A stretch of 34,746 bases of DNA from Paludibacteraceae bacterium (GTDB taxonomy: Bacteria; Bacteroidota; Bacteroidia; Bacteroidales; Paludibacteraceae), in assembly GCA_017632345.1 (NCBI GenBank), contig JAGBRL010000052.1:1-34746 (forward strand), written 5' to 3'. The notes beneath the pieces were generated by a model. The model worked only from the letters and a program-made list of their open reading frames with translations. It ran no database searches and had not been told where the DNA came from. Below, piece after piece: positions 1 to 7,141 of this stretch. Each line of letters opens with the position of its first letter. The first letter of the stretch is position 1. The position numbers were made by a program, and so were the translations under genes.

Positions 1-2
1 AG

Positions 3-500
3 TGCATTCATCTTTACTTTGTGATGGACTATCAGCGAAAAGCGTCAAGGGAAACTAACGTTGTCAAATCTGACTACATCCAAAACGGCAAGCTCAACAT
101 GCCTTACGTCATAGAGCGCTTCCAGAAACTCATTCACAACGAATACCGCAAGGAGGACAACGAGTTTCTGGAACGTCAAGGCAGACTATTGTTCCTCTGC
201 TTCCTCAAACCTATCGTAAACGGCACAGGCTTTTACTATGTGGAGCCGGAGACACGCGACGGCGGACGAATGGACTTGGTGGTAAGTTTCGGCGGCGAAG
301 AGTTCGTCATCGAGCTGAAAATCTGGCGAGGCGAGAAATACGAGGTCGAAGGCAAGGTGCAGCTGGCTGAATACCTCAAAACACGCAACCTCAGCGAAGG
401 CTATCTCGTCACCTTCTCCTTCCTGAAAAACAAGACCGTTCAGGAAGAGCCGGAGTGGGTTGAGCATGACGGAAAGAGGATTTATGAGGCAATACTTTAA
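3..500 (+). CDS. C-terminal part of a PD-(D/E)XK nuclease-domain protein (partial, truncated by window start)
   Basis: The reading frame is open from the first bases of the window, so the gene very probably begins upstream; the GTG/ATG at 21-26 need not be the true start. The visible 165 residues hold the restriction-endonuclease-like core: the Asp of RMDLVV (codon at 273) and the Glu and Lys of VIELKIW (codons at 312 and 318), the D...ExK triad. This tail, with GYLVTFSFLKNK near the end, is typical of Bacteroidetes proteins with an N-terminal AAA-ATPase-like domain and a C-terminal PD-(D/E)XK domain. The ATPase part would lie outside the window. The cellular role of these proteins is not established; defence or mobile-element functions have been suggested. 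Base composition is higher in GC than the gene that follows. Confidence 0.7.
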   Translation, partial: CIHLYFVMDYQRKASRETNVVKSDYIQNGKLNMPYVIERFQKLIHNEYRKEDNEFLERQGRLLFLCFLKPIVNGTGFYYVEPETRDGGRMDLVVSFGGEEFVIELKIWRGEKYEVEGKVQLAEYLKTRNLSEGYLVTFSFLKNKTVQEEPEWVEHDGKRIYEAIL

Positions 501-521
501 TTTGTTTTATTGTATTCGAAA

Positions 522-1160
522 ATGAGTAGAATAATAGTTTTTGTTTTTTTCTGCGTGCAGGTGTCTTATTTAAGTGCAGAATGTAATAGAAAGGTGGAGT
601 CTTTATTTGATGCAGATGATTTGCCTGCTGAAATTTGTCTTCCTGAAGGATATGTTATCAATAATGTTTTCTTTACTGATTCTAATAAAGATGGATTGGA
701 TGATATATGGATCACTTGGCATAAAGAAAAATTCGAAATAGGAGATACTACCTTTGTTTCTGTATATTTTCAATCAAAGGACTCTTCATATAGTCTAAAC
801 AAAACATTTAGCAATATTTTCCCTGTATGGTTTGGAGATTATGATTATAGAAAGATTGATGTAAATTCACTGCCAGAAAAATGGAAAAGCATATTTAGAA
901 AGTATTCGTATAAGTATGAAGTTAGTCCATTGGATTTGCGTTATTATTCTATAGAAGAAGATTTGATTAATTTAGCTGTATTATATGATGCGGGTTCTTT
1001 TTTAAGAATCATATATAAATATGATGTTAAAAAGAACAATTGGCTATATCTTAATTCATGTATTCATATCTCTTTGACAGAGGAGGAAACACCTGTTGAT
1101 TTGAGTAAAACTGTAGGCCCGACAATAGATGATTTTGATTATCTGCATATATTTGAATAA
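522..1160 (+). CDS. Hypothetical secreted protein with a D-x-N-x-D-G calcium-binding-like motif
   Basis: I do not recognise the family. The protein has 212 residues from the ATG at 522; an in-frame TTG at 510 is less likely. It opens with a hydrophobic segment (about residues 3-19, MSRIIVFVFFCVQVSYLSA) that looks like a signal peptide, so export is inferred. Around residues 58-68 is DSNKDGLDDIW, the acidic loop seen in FG-GAP/VCBS and dockerin-like calcium-binding repeats, present only once. The rest is rich in Tyr, Ser and Asp. The gene is visibly more AT-rich than both neighbours, which may indicate recent acquisition. It starts 21 bases after the nuclease-domain gene and no promoter of its own is evident. 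Confidence 0.6.
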   Translation: MSRIIVFVFFCVQVSYLSAECNRKVESLFDADDLPAEICLPEGYVINNVFFTDSNKDGLDDIWITWHKEKFEIGDTTFVSVYFQSKDSSYSLNKTFSNIFPVWFGDYDYRKIDVNSLPEKWKSIFRKYSYKYEVSPLDLRYYSIEEDLINLAVLYDAGSFLRIIYKYDVKKNNWLYLNSCIHISLTEEETPVDLSKTVGPTIDDFDYLHIFE

Positions 1161-1198
1161 TAAGGAATCAGAATCTCTAATCTAACGTTTTTTTATCG

Positions 1199-1229
1199 TT
1201 GATTATTTCAGTGCTTTTTTATAACTTTG
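1199..1229 (+). promoter_or_regulatory. Bacteroidetes-type promoter for the riboswitch operon
   Basis: TTG at 1199-1201 and TAACTTTG at 1222-1229 are separated by 20 nt and match the primary-sigma consensus of Bacteroidetes (-33 TTTG or TTG, -7 TAnnTTTG). The start of transcription is predicted near 1232, exactly where the first stem of the riboswitch begins. That agreement supports both calls. Confidence 0.75.
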
Positions 1230-1230
1230 T

Positions 1231-1398
1231 GCCGTTGGTTCTGGCTTTTTTGACGCCGGATTAAAAGGGAATCAGGTGAGACTCCTGAACTGTCCAGCAG
1301 CTGTGAGTTCCTTTGGGGCACGGATGATGACCACAGGCCACTTCGTTTAGGGGGAAGGCCATCCGTTGCCGGAACTAGTCAGAAGACCTGCCAATGGT
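1231..1398 (+). ncRNA. Cobalamin (B12) riboswitch aptamer
   Basis: The 322-base gap between the secreted-protein gene and the ATP-grasp start is filled by a cobalamin aptamer. Conserved blocks appear in order: AAAGGGAATCAGGTGAGACT at 1264-1283, the CTGTGA-type segment GCAGCTGTGAG at 1300-1310, GCCACT at 1338-1343 followed by GGGAAGGCC, and the B12 box AGTCAGAAGACCTGCC at 1377-1392. The closing stem P1 can form between CCGTTGG (1232-1238) and CCAATGG (1391-1397), with one G-U pair. The aptamer binds adenosyl- or methylcobalamin-type corrinoids, and in most known cases binding turns the downstream genes off. The selectivity of this one is not determined. Confidence 0.93.
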
Positions 1399-1400
1399 GT

Positions 1401-1439
1401 GACCGTTATCTTTTCGTGGGGTGAAAGTTGGTCTTTTTT
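1401..1439 (+). terminator. Candidate riboswitch expression platform (terminator hairpin)
   Basis: GACC (1401-1404) can pair with GGTC (1430-1433), extended by CTTTT (1410-1414) with GAAAG (1423-1427), followed by six Ts (1434-1439). An alternative pairing of the 3' strand of P1, GCCAAT (1390-1395), with GTTGGT (1427-1432) would break this hairpin. That fits a switch in which B12 binding stabilises P1 and lets the terminator form. The stem is short and was paired by eye, so this is an inference. A second small hairpin, CCTG-gctga-CAGG, lies just downstream around 1445-1457. Confidence 0.45.
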
Positions 1440-1482
1440 ATTTGCCTGGCTGACAGGTTTTGGTTTTATTAATTTTTGTGGT

Positions 1483-2622
1483 ATGGTTGTTTTGGAAAGA
1501 CCTTTCGTGTCTGATGTTATGCTGAATTTTCTGCGCAAGAGCGGAACTTCGGTGCTGAAAAACAAGTTCTCCGAATGTTTTGACGGACTTAATTTTGTTG
1601 AAAATGATTTGGCTGCCGATGCTGTAAAGGCTGGCGAGAAACTTTATACGGTTTCGGAAAACGCTCTGTCGTGGATCTATGAAAACATGAAGGATTCTGA
1701 GCTGGCAAAGCAGGTGTCGATGATGAAGAATAAGGCGGAGTTCAGGCGAATTTGCGCGTCTCTTTATCCTGATTTTTTCTTTAAAGAGGTGGCTTTGTCT
1801 GAACTTAAAGGACTTGATGTTGAGTGTTTGCCTTTCCCTTTCGTGCTTAAGCCTTCGGTGGGATTCTTGAGCGCAGGTGTTTATGTTGTGGAGAATAAGG
1901 CAGATTGGTTTTCTGCAATAGATGATGTCTTTTCTTCTTTCAGGGAGGTTGAAGGCTCTTTCCCGGATGAGGTGATTGATGGCGGTCGATTTATTCTGGA
2001 AGAGTATGTCGGCGGAGAGGAGTATGCGGTTGACGCTTATTTTGACGATTGCGGCAAGCCTGTTATCGTGAATATTTTCCATCACCCTTTTTTGTCGGGA
2101 AAGGATGTGGCGGACAGGCTTTACCTTACGAGCAAGGCTCTTTTTGACAAGTACAGAGAGCGTTTTTGCAGTTTCCTGAGTGATGTGAACGGTTTGATGG
2201 GGCTGAAAAACGTGCCGGTGCATATAGAGTTCAGGGTTGATGGAGACAGAATTGTGCCGATAGAGATTAATCCGATGAGGTTTGCAGGAATGTGTCTTAA
2301 CGAATTGTTCACGCATCTTTATGGAAAACATCCGGTTGAAATTTTCCTCAATGGTGAAAATGTGGATTATGAAAAGATGTGGAAAGGTAACGAATCGTCG
2401 TTTTTTTGCTTTGTTGTATTGGAAAAAGATGATAAAAACAGAGCTTTTTCTTTTGATTTGAAAAAAATATCAGATTCAATAAAAAATGTATTGGAAATAA
2501 GATTGGTAGATAACCCAAATTTGAATATCTTTGGGTTCTTATTTGTGAAGATTGAAAATGCAGACACGGAGGAGGTCGACAGACTGCTTAGGCTGGATGT
2601 GAACTCTTTGATTGACGCTTGA
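1483..2622 (+). CDS. ATP-grasp domain ligase of unknown substrate, riboswitch-controlled
   Basis: ATP-grasp enzymes activate a carboxylate as an acyl phosphate and join it to an amine or thiol. The 379-residue protein has an N-terminal pre-ATP-grasp region (about residues 1-85) and then the ATP-grasp fold. Lys123 lies in FVLKPSVG (nucleotide-binding lysine), Glu173-Glu174 in LEEYVGGEEYAVD, and the metal-binding pair Glu261/Asn263 in VPIEINPMRF. The start is placed at the ATG at 1483; the frame is open further upstream into the B12 aptamer, where a start would be implausible. The final ~80 residues (from about 2390) are more AT-rich than the rest and match no motif I know. It is the first gene behind the cobalamin riboswitch, 55 bases before metY. 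The substrate cannot be read from the sequence; amino acid or dipeptide ligases are the nearest relatives I would suspect. Confidence 0.8.
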   Translation: MVVLERPFVSDVMLNFLRKSGTSVLKNKFSECFDGLNFVENDLAADAVKAGEKLYTVSENALSWIYENMKDSELAKQVSMMKNKAEFRRICASLYPDFFFKEVALSELKGLDVECLPFPFVLKPSVGFLSAGVYVVENKADWFSAIDDVFSSFREVEGSFPDEVIDGGRFILEEYVGGEEYAVDAYFDDCGKPVIVNIFHHPFLSGKDVADRLYLTSKALFDKYRERFCSFLSDVNGLMGLKNVPVHIEFRVDGDRIVPIEINPMRFAGMCLNELFTHLYGKHPVEIFLNGENVDYEKMWKGNESSFFCFVVLEKDDKNRAFSFDLKKISDSIKNVLEIRLVDNPNLNIFGFLFVKIENADTEEVDRLLRLDVNSLIDA

Positions 2623-2677
2623 CAGTGTTTGTCTTTTTGTCTTCAGATTATGGATTAATAATAATTTAGCAAAGTTT

Positions 2678-3961
2678 ATGAGCAAAAAAGGAAATTTAGA
2701 GACGCTTTGCGTGCAGAAGGGCTGGGAGCCTAAAAAAGGAGAGCCGAGAGTAGTGCCTATCTATCAGAGCACAACGTTCAAATATGACACAAGCGAGCAG
2801 ATGGCGGACTTGTTTGACCTGAAGGCGAGCGGTTATTTTTACACTCGTCTGCAGAATCCTACTAACGATATAGTTGCGGCTAAAATCGCGGAACTTGAAG
2901 GTGGTGTTGCGGCTATGCTTACATCTTCGGGGCAGGCTGCTTCTTTCTACTCTATATTTAATATTTGCGAGGCGGGAGACCATTTTGTCAGCGCGGCATC
3001 TATTTACGGCGGAACTTACAATTTGTTTGCCGTGACAATGAAAAAGCTGGGCATTGAGTGCACTTTCATAGACCAGGATGCGAGCGAGGAGGAAATCTCC
3101 AAGGCTTTCCGTCCGAACACTAAGGCTCTGTTTGCCGAGACTATCGCAAATCCTGTGCTTAGCGTGCTTGATATAGAGAAGTTCGCAAAGATAGCGCATT
3201 CGCATGGTGTGCCGTTGATTATCGACAACACGTTTGCGACTCCGATAAATTGCCGCCCGATTGAGTTCGGAGCTGATATCGTTATCCACTCTACAACTAA
3301 GTACATGGACGGTCACGCTGTCAGCACTGGCGGATGCATTGTGGATAGCGGCAATTTTGACTGGAACGCGCATAAGGATAAGTTCCCAGGCCTTACTGAA
3401 CCGGATCCGTCTTATCACGGTTTGGCTTACAGCGAGGCGTTTGGCAAGGGTGCGTACATAACTAAGGCTACTGCCCAGCTGATGAGAGACCTCGGCTCTA
3501 TTCAGGCTCCGATGAACGCATTCCTTCTGAACCTTGGTCTTGAAACTCTTCACTTGAGAGTGCCACGCCATTGTGAAAATGCGCAGAGGGTTGCTGAGTA
3601 TCTTGAAAAGAACGACAAGGTGGCTTGGGTTAACTATAGCGGTCTTCCTTCTAATAAATATCACGAACTGGCGAAGAAGCAGTTTGACGGCGGTCGCTCT
3701 TGCGGTGTCGTGACGTTTGGTCTGAAGGGCGGACGTGACGTGTCTATCAAGTTTATGGATAATCTGAAACTTGCTTGCATCGTTACTCACGTTGCGGATG
3801 CGCGTACTTGCGTGCTGCACCCGGCAAGTCATACTCATCGCCAGTTGTCTGACGAGCAGTTGCTAGAGGCTGGTATTCAGCCTGACTTGATTCGTTTCTC
3901 TGTCGGTATTGAGAATGTTGAAGATATAATTGCAGACATTGAGCAGGCTTTGAATGCGTGA
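2678..3961 (+). CDS. metY: O-acetylhomoserine sulfhydrylase / aminocarboxypropyltransferase (MetY type)
   Basis: This PLP enzyme of the Cys/Met-metabolism family replaces the acetyl group of O-acetyl-L-homoserine with sulfide, giving homocysteine, or with methanethiol, giving methionine directly. The 427-residue length is normal for MetY. Lys208 in STTKYMDGHA is the Schiff-base lysine. Other family marks are YTRLQNPTND, TSSGQAA, IDNTFATP and the C-terminal RFSVGIE. The YFYTRLQNPT stretch and the long insertion with FPGLTEPDPSYHG favour MetY over cystathionine gamma-synthase. The ATG at 2678 fits the conserved N-terminus; an earlier frame extension overlaps the upstream gene. It is the second gene of the riboswitch unit, so it is predicted to be repressed by B12. 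Specificity for sulfide or methanethiol cannot be decided from the sequence. Confidence 0.92.
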   Translation: MSKKGNLETLCVQKGWEPKKGEPRVVPIYQSTTFKYDTSEQMADLFDLKASGYFYTRLQNPTNDIVAAKIAELEGGVAAMLTSSGQAASFYSIFNICEAGDHFVSAASIYGGTYNLFAVTMKKLGIECTFIDQDASEEEISKAFRPNTKALFAETIANPVLSVLDIEKFAKIAHSHGVPLIIDNTFATPINCRPIEFGADIVIHSTTKYMDGHAVSTGGCIVDSGNFDWNAHKDKFPGLTEPDPSYHGLAYSEAFGKGAYITKATAQLMRDLGSIQAPMNAFLLNLGLETLHLRVPRHCENAQRVAEYLEKNDKVAWVNYSGLPSNKYHELAKKQFDGGRSCGVVTFGLKGGRDVSIKFMDNLKLACIVTHVADARTCVLHPASHTHRQLSDEQLLEAGIQPDLIRFSVGIENVEDIIADIEQALNA

Positions 3962-4102
3962 TGTTTGATGGATCTTGGGCTGGCTCTGCAAATCGTGCTT
4001 AGACATGGTTTGCAAAGTTTGCCCTTGGTTGCTTTTAGTTTTATAAATTAAGATTTTGCGTGCGGATGTTTTTTTTGTGCGCAGATTTAAATTTTGCAAA
4101 AT

Positions 4103-5191
4103 ATGAAATTGGAATCCCCTCAGAAGGAGATATACGGCAAAGAGAGGTTCACGGCTTTGGAGGCGCAGAGGCTTGCTCAGGAGATTGCTTTCGGGCCTGT
4201 CGTTTTTCAGGTATCGCGTTTGATGGTGAAGTTCGGCATATTTCAGATGTTGAGCGATAATCGTCAAGGTCTGTCTATCGACGAAGTTGCCGAAAAGGCA
4301 GGGCTTAGCCATTATGCGGCTCAGGTGCTTTTGGAGTCTTCGCTGACGATAGGTACTGTTATACTGAAGGAAGAAAAGTTCTTCATTGCCAAGGCTGGAC
4401 GCTTTTTGCTTAACGACAAGATGGCTCGTGTAAACATGGAGTTCAATCATGATGTGAACTATCTAGGTCTGTTTAATCTCGAAGAGTCTTTGCTGAACGG
4501 TAAGCCGGAAGGCCTTAAGGTATTCGGCTCATGGCCAACTATTTACGAAGGTTTGTCCTCTTTGCCGCCACAGGTGCAGAAGAGCTGGTTCGGTTTTGAC
4601 CACTTCTATTCGGACAACTCTTTTGAAGAGGCTTTGCAGATTGTGTTTGCTAATGAGCCTAAGACGTTGCTGGACGTTGGCGGAAACACAGGCAGATGGG
4701 CTGTGCAGTGCGTCTCTTTCTCTGACGATGTGAACGTGACGATCATGGACCTGCCTCAGCAGCTCGGGCTGATGAGAGAGGCTGTTAAGGGTCTGAAAGG
4801 CGAAGAGCGCATTCATGGACACGGCGCAAATCTTTTGGACAAAGATGTGCCGTTCCCGACTGGTTTTGACGCAATCTGGATGAGCCAGTTCCTTGACTGT
4901 TTTTCTGAAGAGGAGGTTACAAGTATCTTGACTCGTGCGGCTCGCTCTATGGACAAGGGGGCTCGTCTGTATATCATGGAGACGTTCTGGGACAGGCAGC
5001 GTTTCGAGACAGCTTCGTACTGCTTGGCGCAGACTAGCGTCTATTTCACAGCTCTTGCCAACGGAAACAGCAAAATGTACTATTCGCAAGATATGATAAG
5101 GTGCGTGTCAGACGCCGGACTGGAAGTTGAAGTTATTCACGACGGTCTTGGTCTGGGTCACAGCATTTTGCAGTGCAGACTGAAAAGGTAA
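4103..5191 (+). CDS. PF00891-type SAM-dependent methyltransferase, divergent active site
   Basis: The 362-residue protein has the two-part architecture of acetylserotonin/plant-type O-methyltransferases. A winged-helix dimerisation domain spans about residues 25-105 (LSIDEVAEKAGLSHYAAQVLL). A Rossmann methyltransferase domain carries motif I LDVGGNTG at 190-197 and the acidic motif II MDLPQQ. In the family the catalytic base is a His in an LHDW-like motif before the next helix. The equivalent stretch here reads FLDCFSEEEV, with Asp265 where His is expected, so classic O-methyl transfer by His general base looks unlikely. The ATG at 4103 is preferred to an in-frame TTG at 4094. It follows metY by 141 bases with no clear promoter or terminator between and ends at a strong terminator, suggesting it is the last gene of the B12-controlled unit. 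The acceptor is unknown. Confidence 0.8.
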   Translation: MKLESPQKEIYGKERFTALEAQRLAQEIAFGPVVFQVSRLMVKFGIFQMLSDNRQGLSIDEVAEKAGLSHYAAQVLLESSLTIGTVILKEEKFFIAKAGRFLLNDKMARVNMEFNHDVNYLGLFNLEESLLNGKPEGLKVFGSWPTIYEGLSSLPPQVQKSWFGFDHFYSDNSFEEALQIVFANEPKTLLDVGGNTGRWAVQCVSFSDDVNVTIMDLPQQLGLMREAVKGLKGEERIHGHGANLLDKDVPFPTGFDAIWMSQFLDCFSEEEVTSILTRAARSMDKGARLYIMETFWDRQRFETASYCLAQTSVYFTALANGNSKMYYSQDMIRCVSDAGLEVEVIHDGLGLGHSILQCRLKR

Positions 5192-5195
5192 AATT

Positions 5196-5258
5196 TAAGG
5201 CAACTTCTATAAATTGATGAACCTGAAAAGGTAATCTGTAGAAGTTGCCTTAATTTTT
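5196..5258 (+). terminator. Long intrinsic terminator between converging genes
   Basis: A perfect 14-bp stem pairs TAAGGCAACTTCTA (5196-5209) with TAGAAGTTGCCTTA (5239-5252), followed by a T-rich run. The 29-nt loop holds a second small hairpin (ACCT-gaaa-AGGT). It lies between the methyltransferase gene and the converging flavodoxin/ferredoxin gene and may work in both directions. Confidence 0.85.
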
Positions 5259-5294
5259 AATTTGTTTGTGTCTGTAAACTTAGGTCGGGCTGCT

Positions 5295-6062
5295 TTATTT
5301 GTAATAATACCGGCCCTTCTTTAGTGTTATTTTCCCGTGCTCAATCGCTCGGTTGGGACATCTGTGTATGCATGCGAGGCATTGCGTGCAGTTGTTATGC
5401 CATTCGGGATGGCCGTCCTTCATCTCTATATTTCTGCTTGGGCACACCATCTGGCAGATGCCGCAGCCTGTGCATTTGTCTGTGTATGTGAACTTGCATT
5501 TGCCGTTGGCTTGTTTTGTGAACGGAGGGTATATCAGCATGCTTTTTATTCGTGCGAAACTTCCTCTGTGCAGCAGTTTCTTGTCTTGCACTTCGGACTC
5601 TATGCAGTCTGCGATTTTCTGAATTTTAGCAATTGCTTCCTCTTTTTTCCTCTTTTCCACATTGCTTGGGTCAACGTCAAAGCCTGGCAGCAAAATGTAT
5701 GTGTTGGGCATCGTTACAGAGTGAAAACTGCACAGTTCTATGTCTTTCTTTTTCAGAGCTTTCTTCAGATGATAGTCGGCAAAGCCGGTGTCGTCTCCGC
5801 AGGTGCACACAGCGTAGGCGTTGTGCTCGGTGTAGTTCTTCAGATTAAGTTTCTCGATAAACTTCATGAAGATGGCAGGCGGTCCCCAAGAGTGAATAGG
5901 GAACACAAACCCGATTCTTTCGTCAGAATCCAGCTCGAAGGTTGTGTTTGAAAAATTGTTGCGAGCTATGTTGTTCACACAGACAAGGCTGTCGTCAAGA
6001 CGCTCAGACAATTGTCTTGCAACCCATTCAGAGTTTCCTGTGGCAGAGAAGTAAAAAATCAT
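5295..6062 (-). CDS. EFR1-type flavodoxin/ferredoxin fusion protein
   Basis: This is a 255-residue redox protein. The N-terminal half is flavodoxin-like, with the FMN phosphate loop FSATGNSEWVA at about residues 5-15 and the FPIHSWGPP segment at about 54-62. The C-terminal part carries two 4Fe-4S motifs, CTGCGICQMVCP and CTQCLACIHRCP, each CxxCxxCxxxCP. Such proteins are thought to carry electrons in anaerobes; the partner here is unknown. The start is set at MIFYFSATGNS (6062) because the family begins there; a longer frame would overlap ispE. It lies 16 bases downstream of ispE on the same strand, so the two are probably co-transcribed. An electron-supply role for the iron-sulfur enzymes later in the isoprenoid pathway is only an inference from this position. 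Confidence 0.88.
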   Translation of the reverse strand: MIFYFSATGNSEWVARQLSERLDDSLVCVNNIARNNFSNTTFELDSDERIGFVFPIHSWGPPAIFMKFIEKLNLKNYTEHNAYAVCTCGDDTGFADYHLKKALKKKDIELCSFHSVTMPNTYILLPGFDVDPSNVEKRKKEEAIAKIQKIADCIESEVQDKKLLHRGSFARIKSMLIYPPFTKQANGKCKFTYTDKCTGCGICQMVCPSRNIEMKDGHPEWHNNCTQCLACIHRCPNRAIEHGKITLKKGRYYYK

Positions 6063-6078
6063 ACGTCTTAGATTTTTT

Positions 6079-6894
6079 TTACAATTTGCACTGAAATACA
6101 TACTCGCTTCTGAAACGCTCGTTCAGTCCGTCGTCATGTTTTTTGAACAGTCCGAACACAGAAGAGCCAGAGCCAGACATTGACGCGTAAACCGCCCCTC
6201 TGTCGTAAAGCGTCTCCTTGATGTCGCCAATGCGAGGGTGCGCTTCGAACACGCTCTTCTCAAAATCGTTCACCATCAAGTTTTTCCACTCTTCGACAGG
6301 CCTTTTTATAACATCTCTCAGATTTTGCTCTGGTTTGCAAGGCTTGACTTTAGAGTACGCCTCTTTGGTCGATACGAATATATTTGGCTTGACAAGCGCG
6401 AAGTGATATCCTTCAAGAGACAGATCCACCTCTTCCAGCACATCGCCAATGCCAGTTGCGTACATAGGCCTGTTTTTGATGAAGAAAGGGCAGTCGGCTC
6501 CCAGCTTTGCGGCATACGCGAGCAGTTTGTCCTCCGGTATGCCAAGGCTGAACTGTTTGTTCAGGAGCAGCAGCATGCAGGAAGCGTCCGCAGAACCACC
6601 ACCAAGCCCGGCGCCGAATGGTATTATCTTCTCCAGAAAAATGTCTATAGGAGGCAAATTGAAATCTTTTTCGATAAGACGGAACGCCTTCATCACAAGG
6701 TTGTTTTCCGGGTCGTCTTCTATCTCTATTCCTGCAAGATTCACAGACGTGGATTTGCCAGACGACGGCGTAATCTCCAGCGCGTCTCTCAGCGGAATCG
6801 GAAAAAATATCGTTTCAAGGTTGTGATATCCGTCTGCACGTTTCTCTACGATGTTCAGACCTAAATTTATTTTTGCGTTCGGAAATGTTATCAT
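6079..6894 (-). CDS. ispE: 4-diphosphocytidyl-2-C-methyl-D-erythritol kinase
   Basis: This GHMP-family kinase phosphorylates the 2-hydroxyl of CDP-methylerythritol with ATP in the non-mevalonate isoprenoid pathway in the cytosol. The 271-residue length is normal. The substrate-binding N-terminus reads PNAKINLGLNIVEKRADGYH, the glycine-rich ATP loop is PFGAGLGGGSADAS (about residues 92-105), and the third GHMP motif is MSGSGSSVFGLF near the end. The upstream 247 bases separate it divergently from the UspA gene; no convincing consensus promoter for it was found there. The flavodoxin/ferredoxin gene follows 16 bases after its stop. Confidence 0.96.
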   Translation of the reverse strand: MITFPNAKINLGLNIVEKRADGYHNLETIFFPIPLRDALEITPSSGKSTSVNLAGIEIEDDPENNLVMKAFRLIEKDFNLPPIDIFLEKIIPFGAGLGGGSADASCMLLLLNKQFSLGIPEDKLLAYAAKLGADCPFFIKNRPMYATGIGDVLEEVDLSLEGYHFALVKPNIFVSTKEAYSKVKPCKPEQNLRDVIKRPVEEWKNLMVNDFEKSVFEAHPRIGDIKETLYDRGAVYASMSGSGSSVFGLFKKHDDGLNERFRSEYVFQCKL

Positions 6895-7141
6895 AATAAT
6901 TCAATATATATTAAGGAATGATACCCGACAGCGAAAGTAGTAAAAAAATCTTAAAGCGTAATGTTTCAAAAAAAGTTTTTCACAATGGCAAAAATAATTG
7001 CGTCTGGTTGCTTATATTTCAATTAAATTTTATAGATTTACAAAAAAATAATCAAATGGGAACTGTTTGGTCTTTCTTTTTGGTTTTGTTGGATAGGTTA
7101 GTTTGATATAAGTCAACAGTTTCGGTCTAAAACTTACGGTT

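Noticed and set aside
1366..1482. A 39-codon extension of the ATP-grasp gene upstream of its ATG
   Set aside because: It overlaps the B12 box and expression platform of the riboswitch, and the resulting peptide does not fit an ATP-grasp N-terminus.
2512..2537. Inverted repeat AACCCAAA/TTTGGGTT as a terminator
   Set aside because: It lies within the ATP-grasp reading frame and has no clean T-run after it.
2612..2677. A longer metY frame overlapping the end of the ATP-grasp gene
   Set aside because: The extra 22 residues are not part of the conserved MetY N-terminus, which begins at MSKKGNLETLCVQKGW.
6895..7141. Promoters in the divergent gap between ispE and the UspA fusion gene
   Set aside because: Several near matches exist (TATATTTC at 7013-7020, and TACTTTCG on the minus strand), but none has a -33 partner at 19-21 nt. 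I saw no RNA gene or repeat in the gap.
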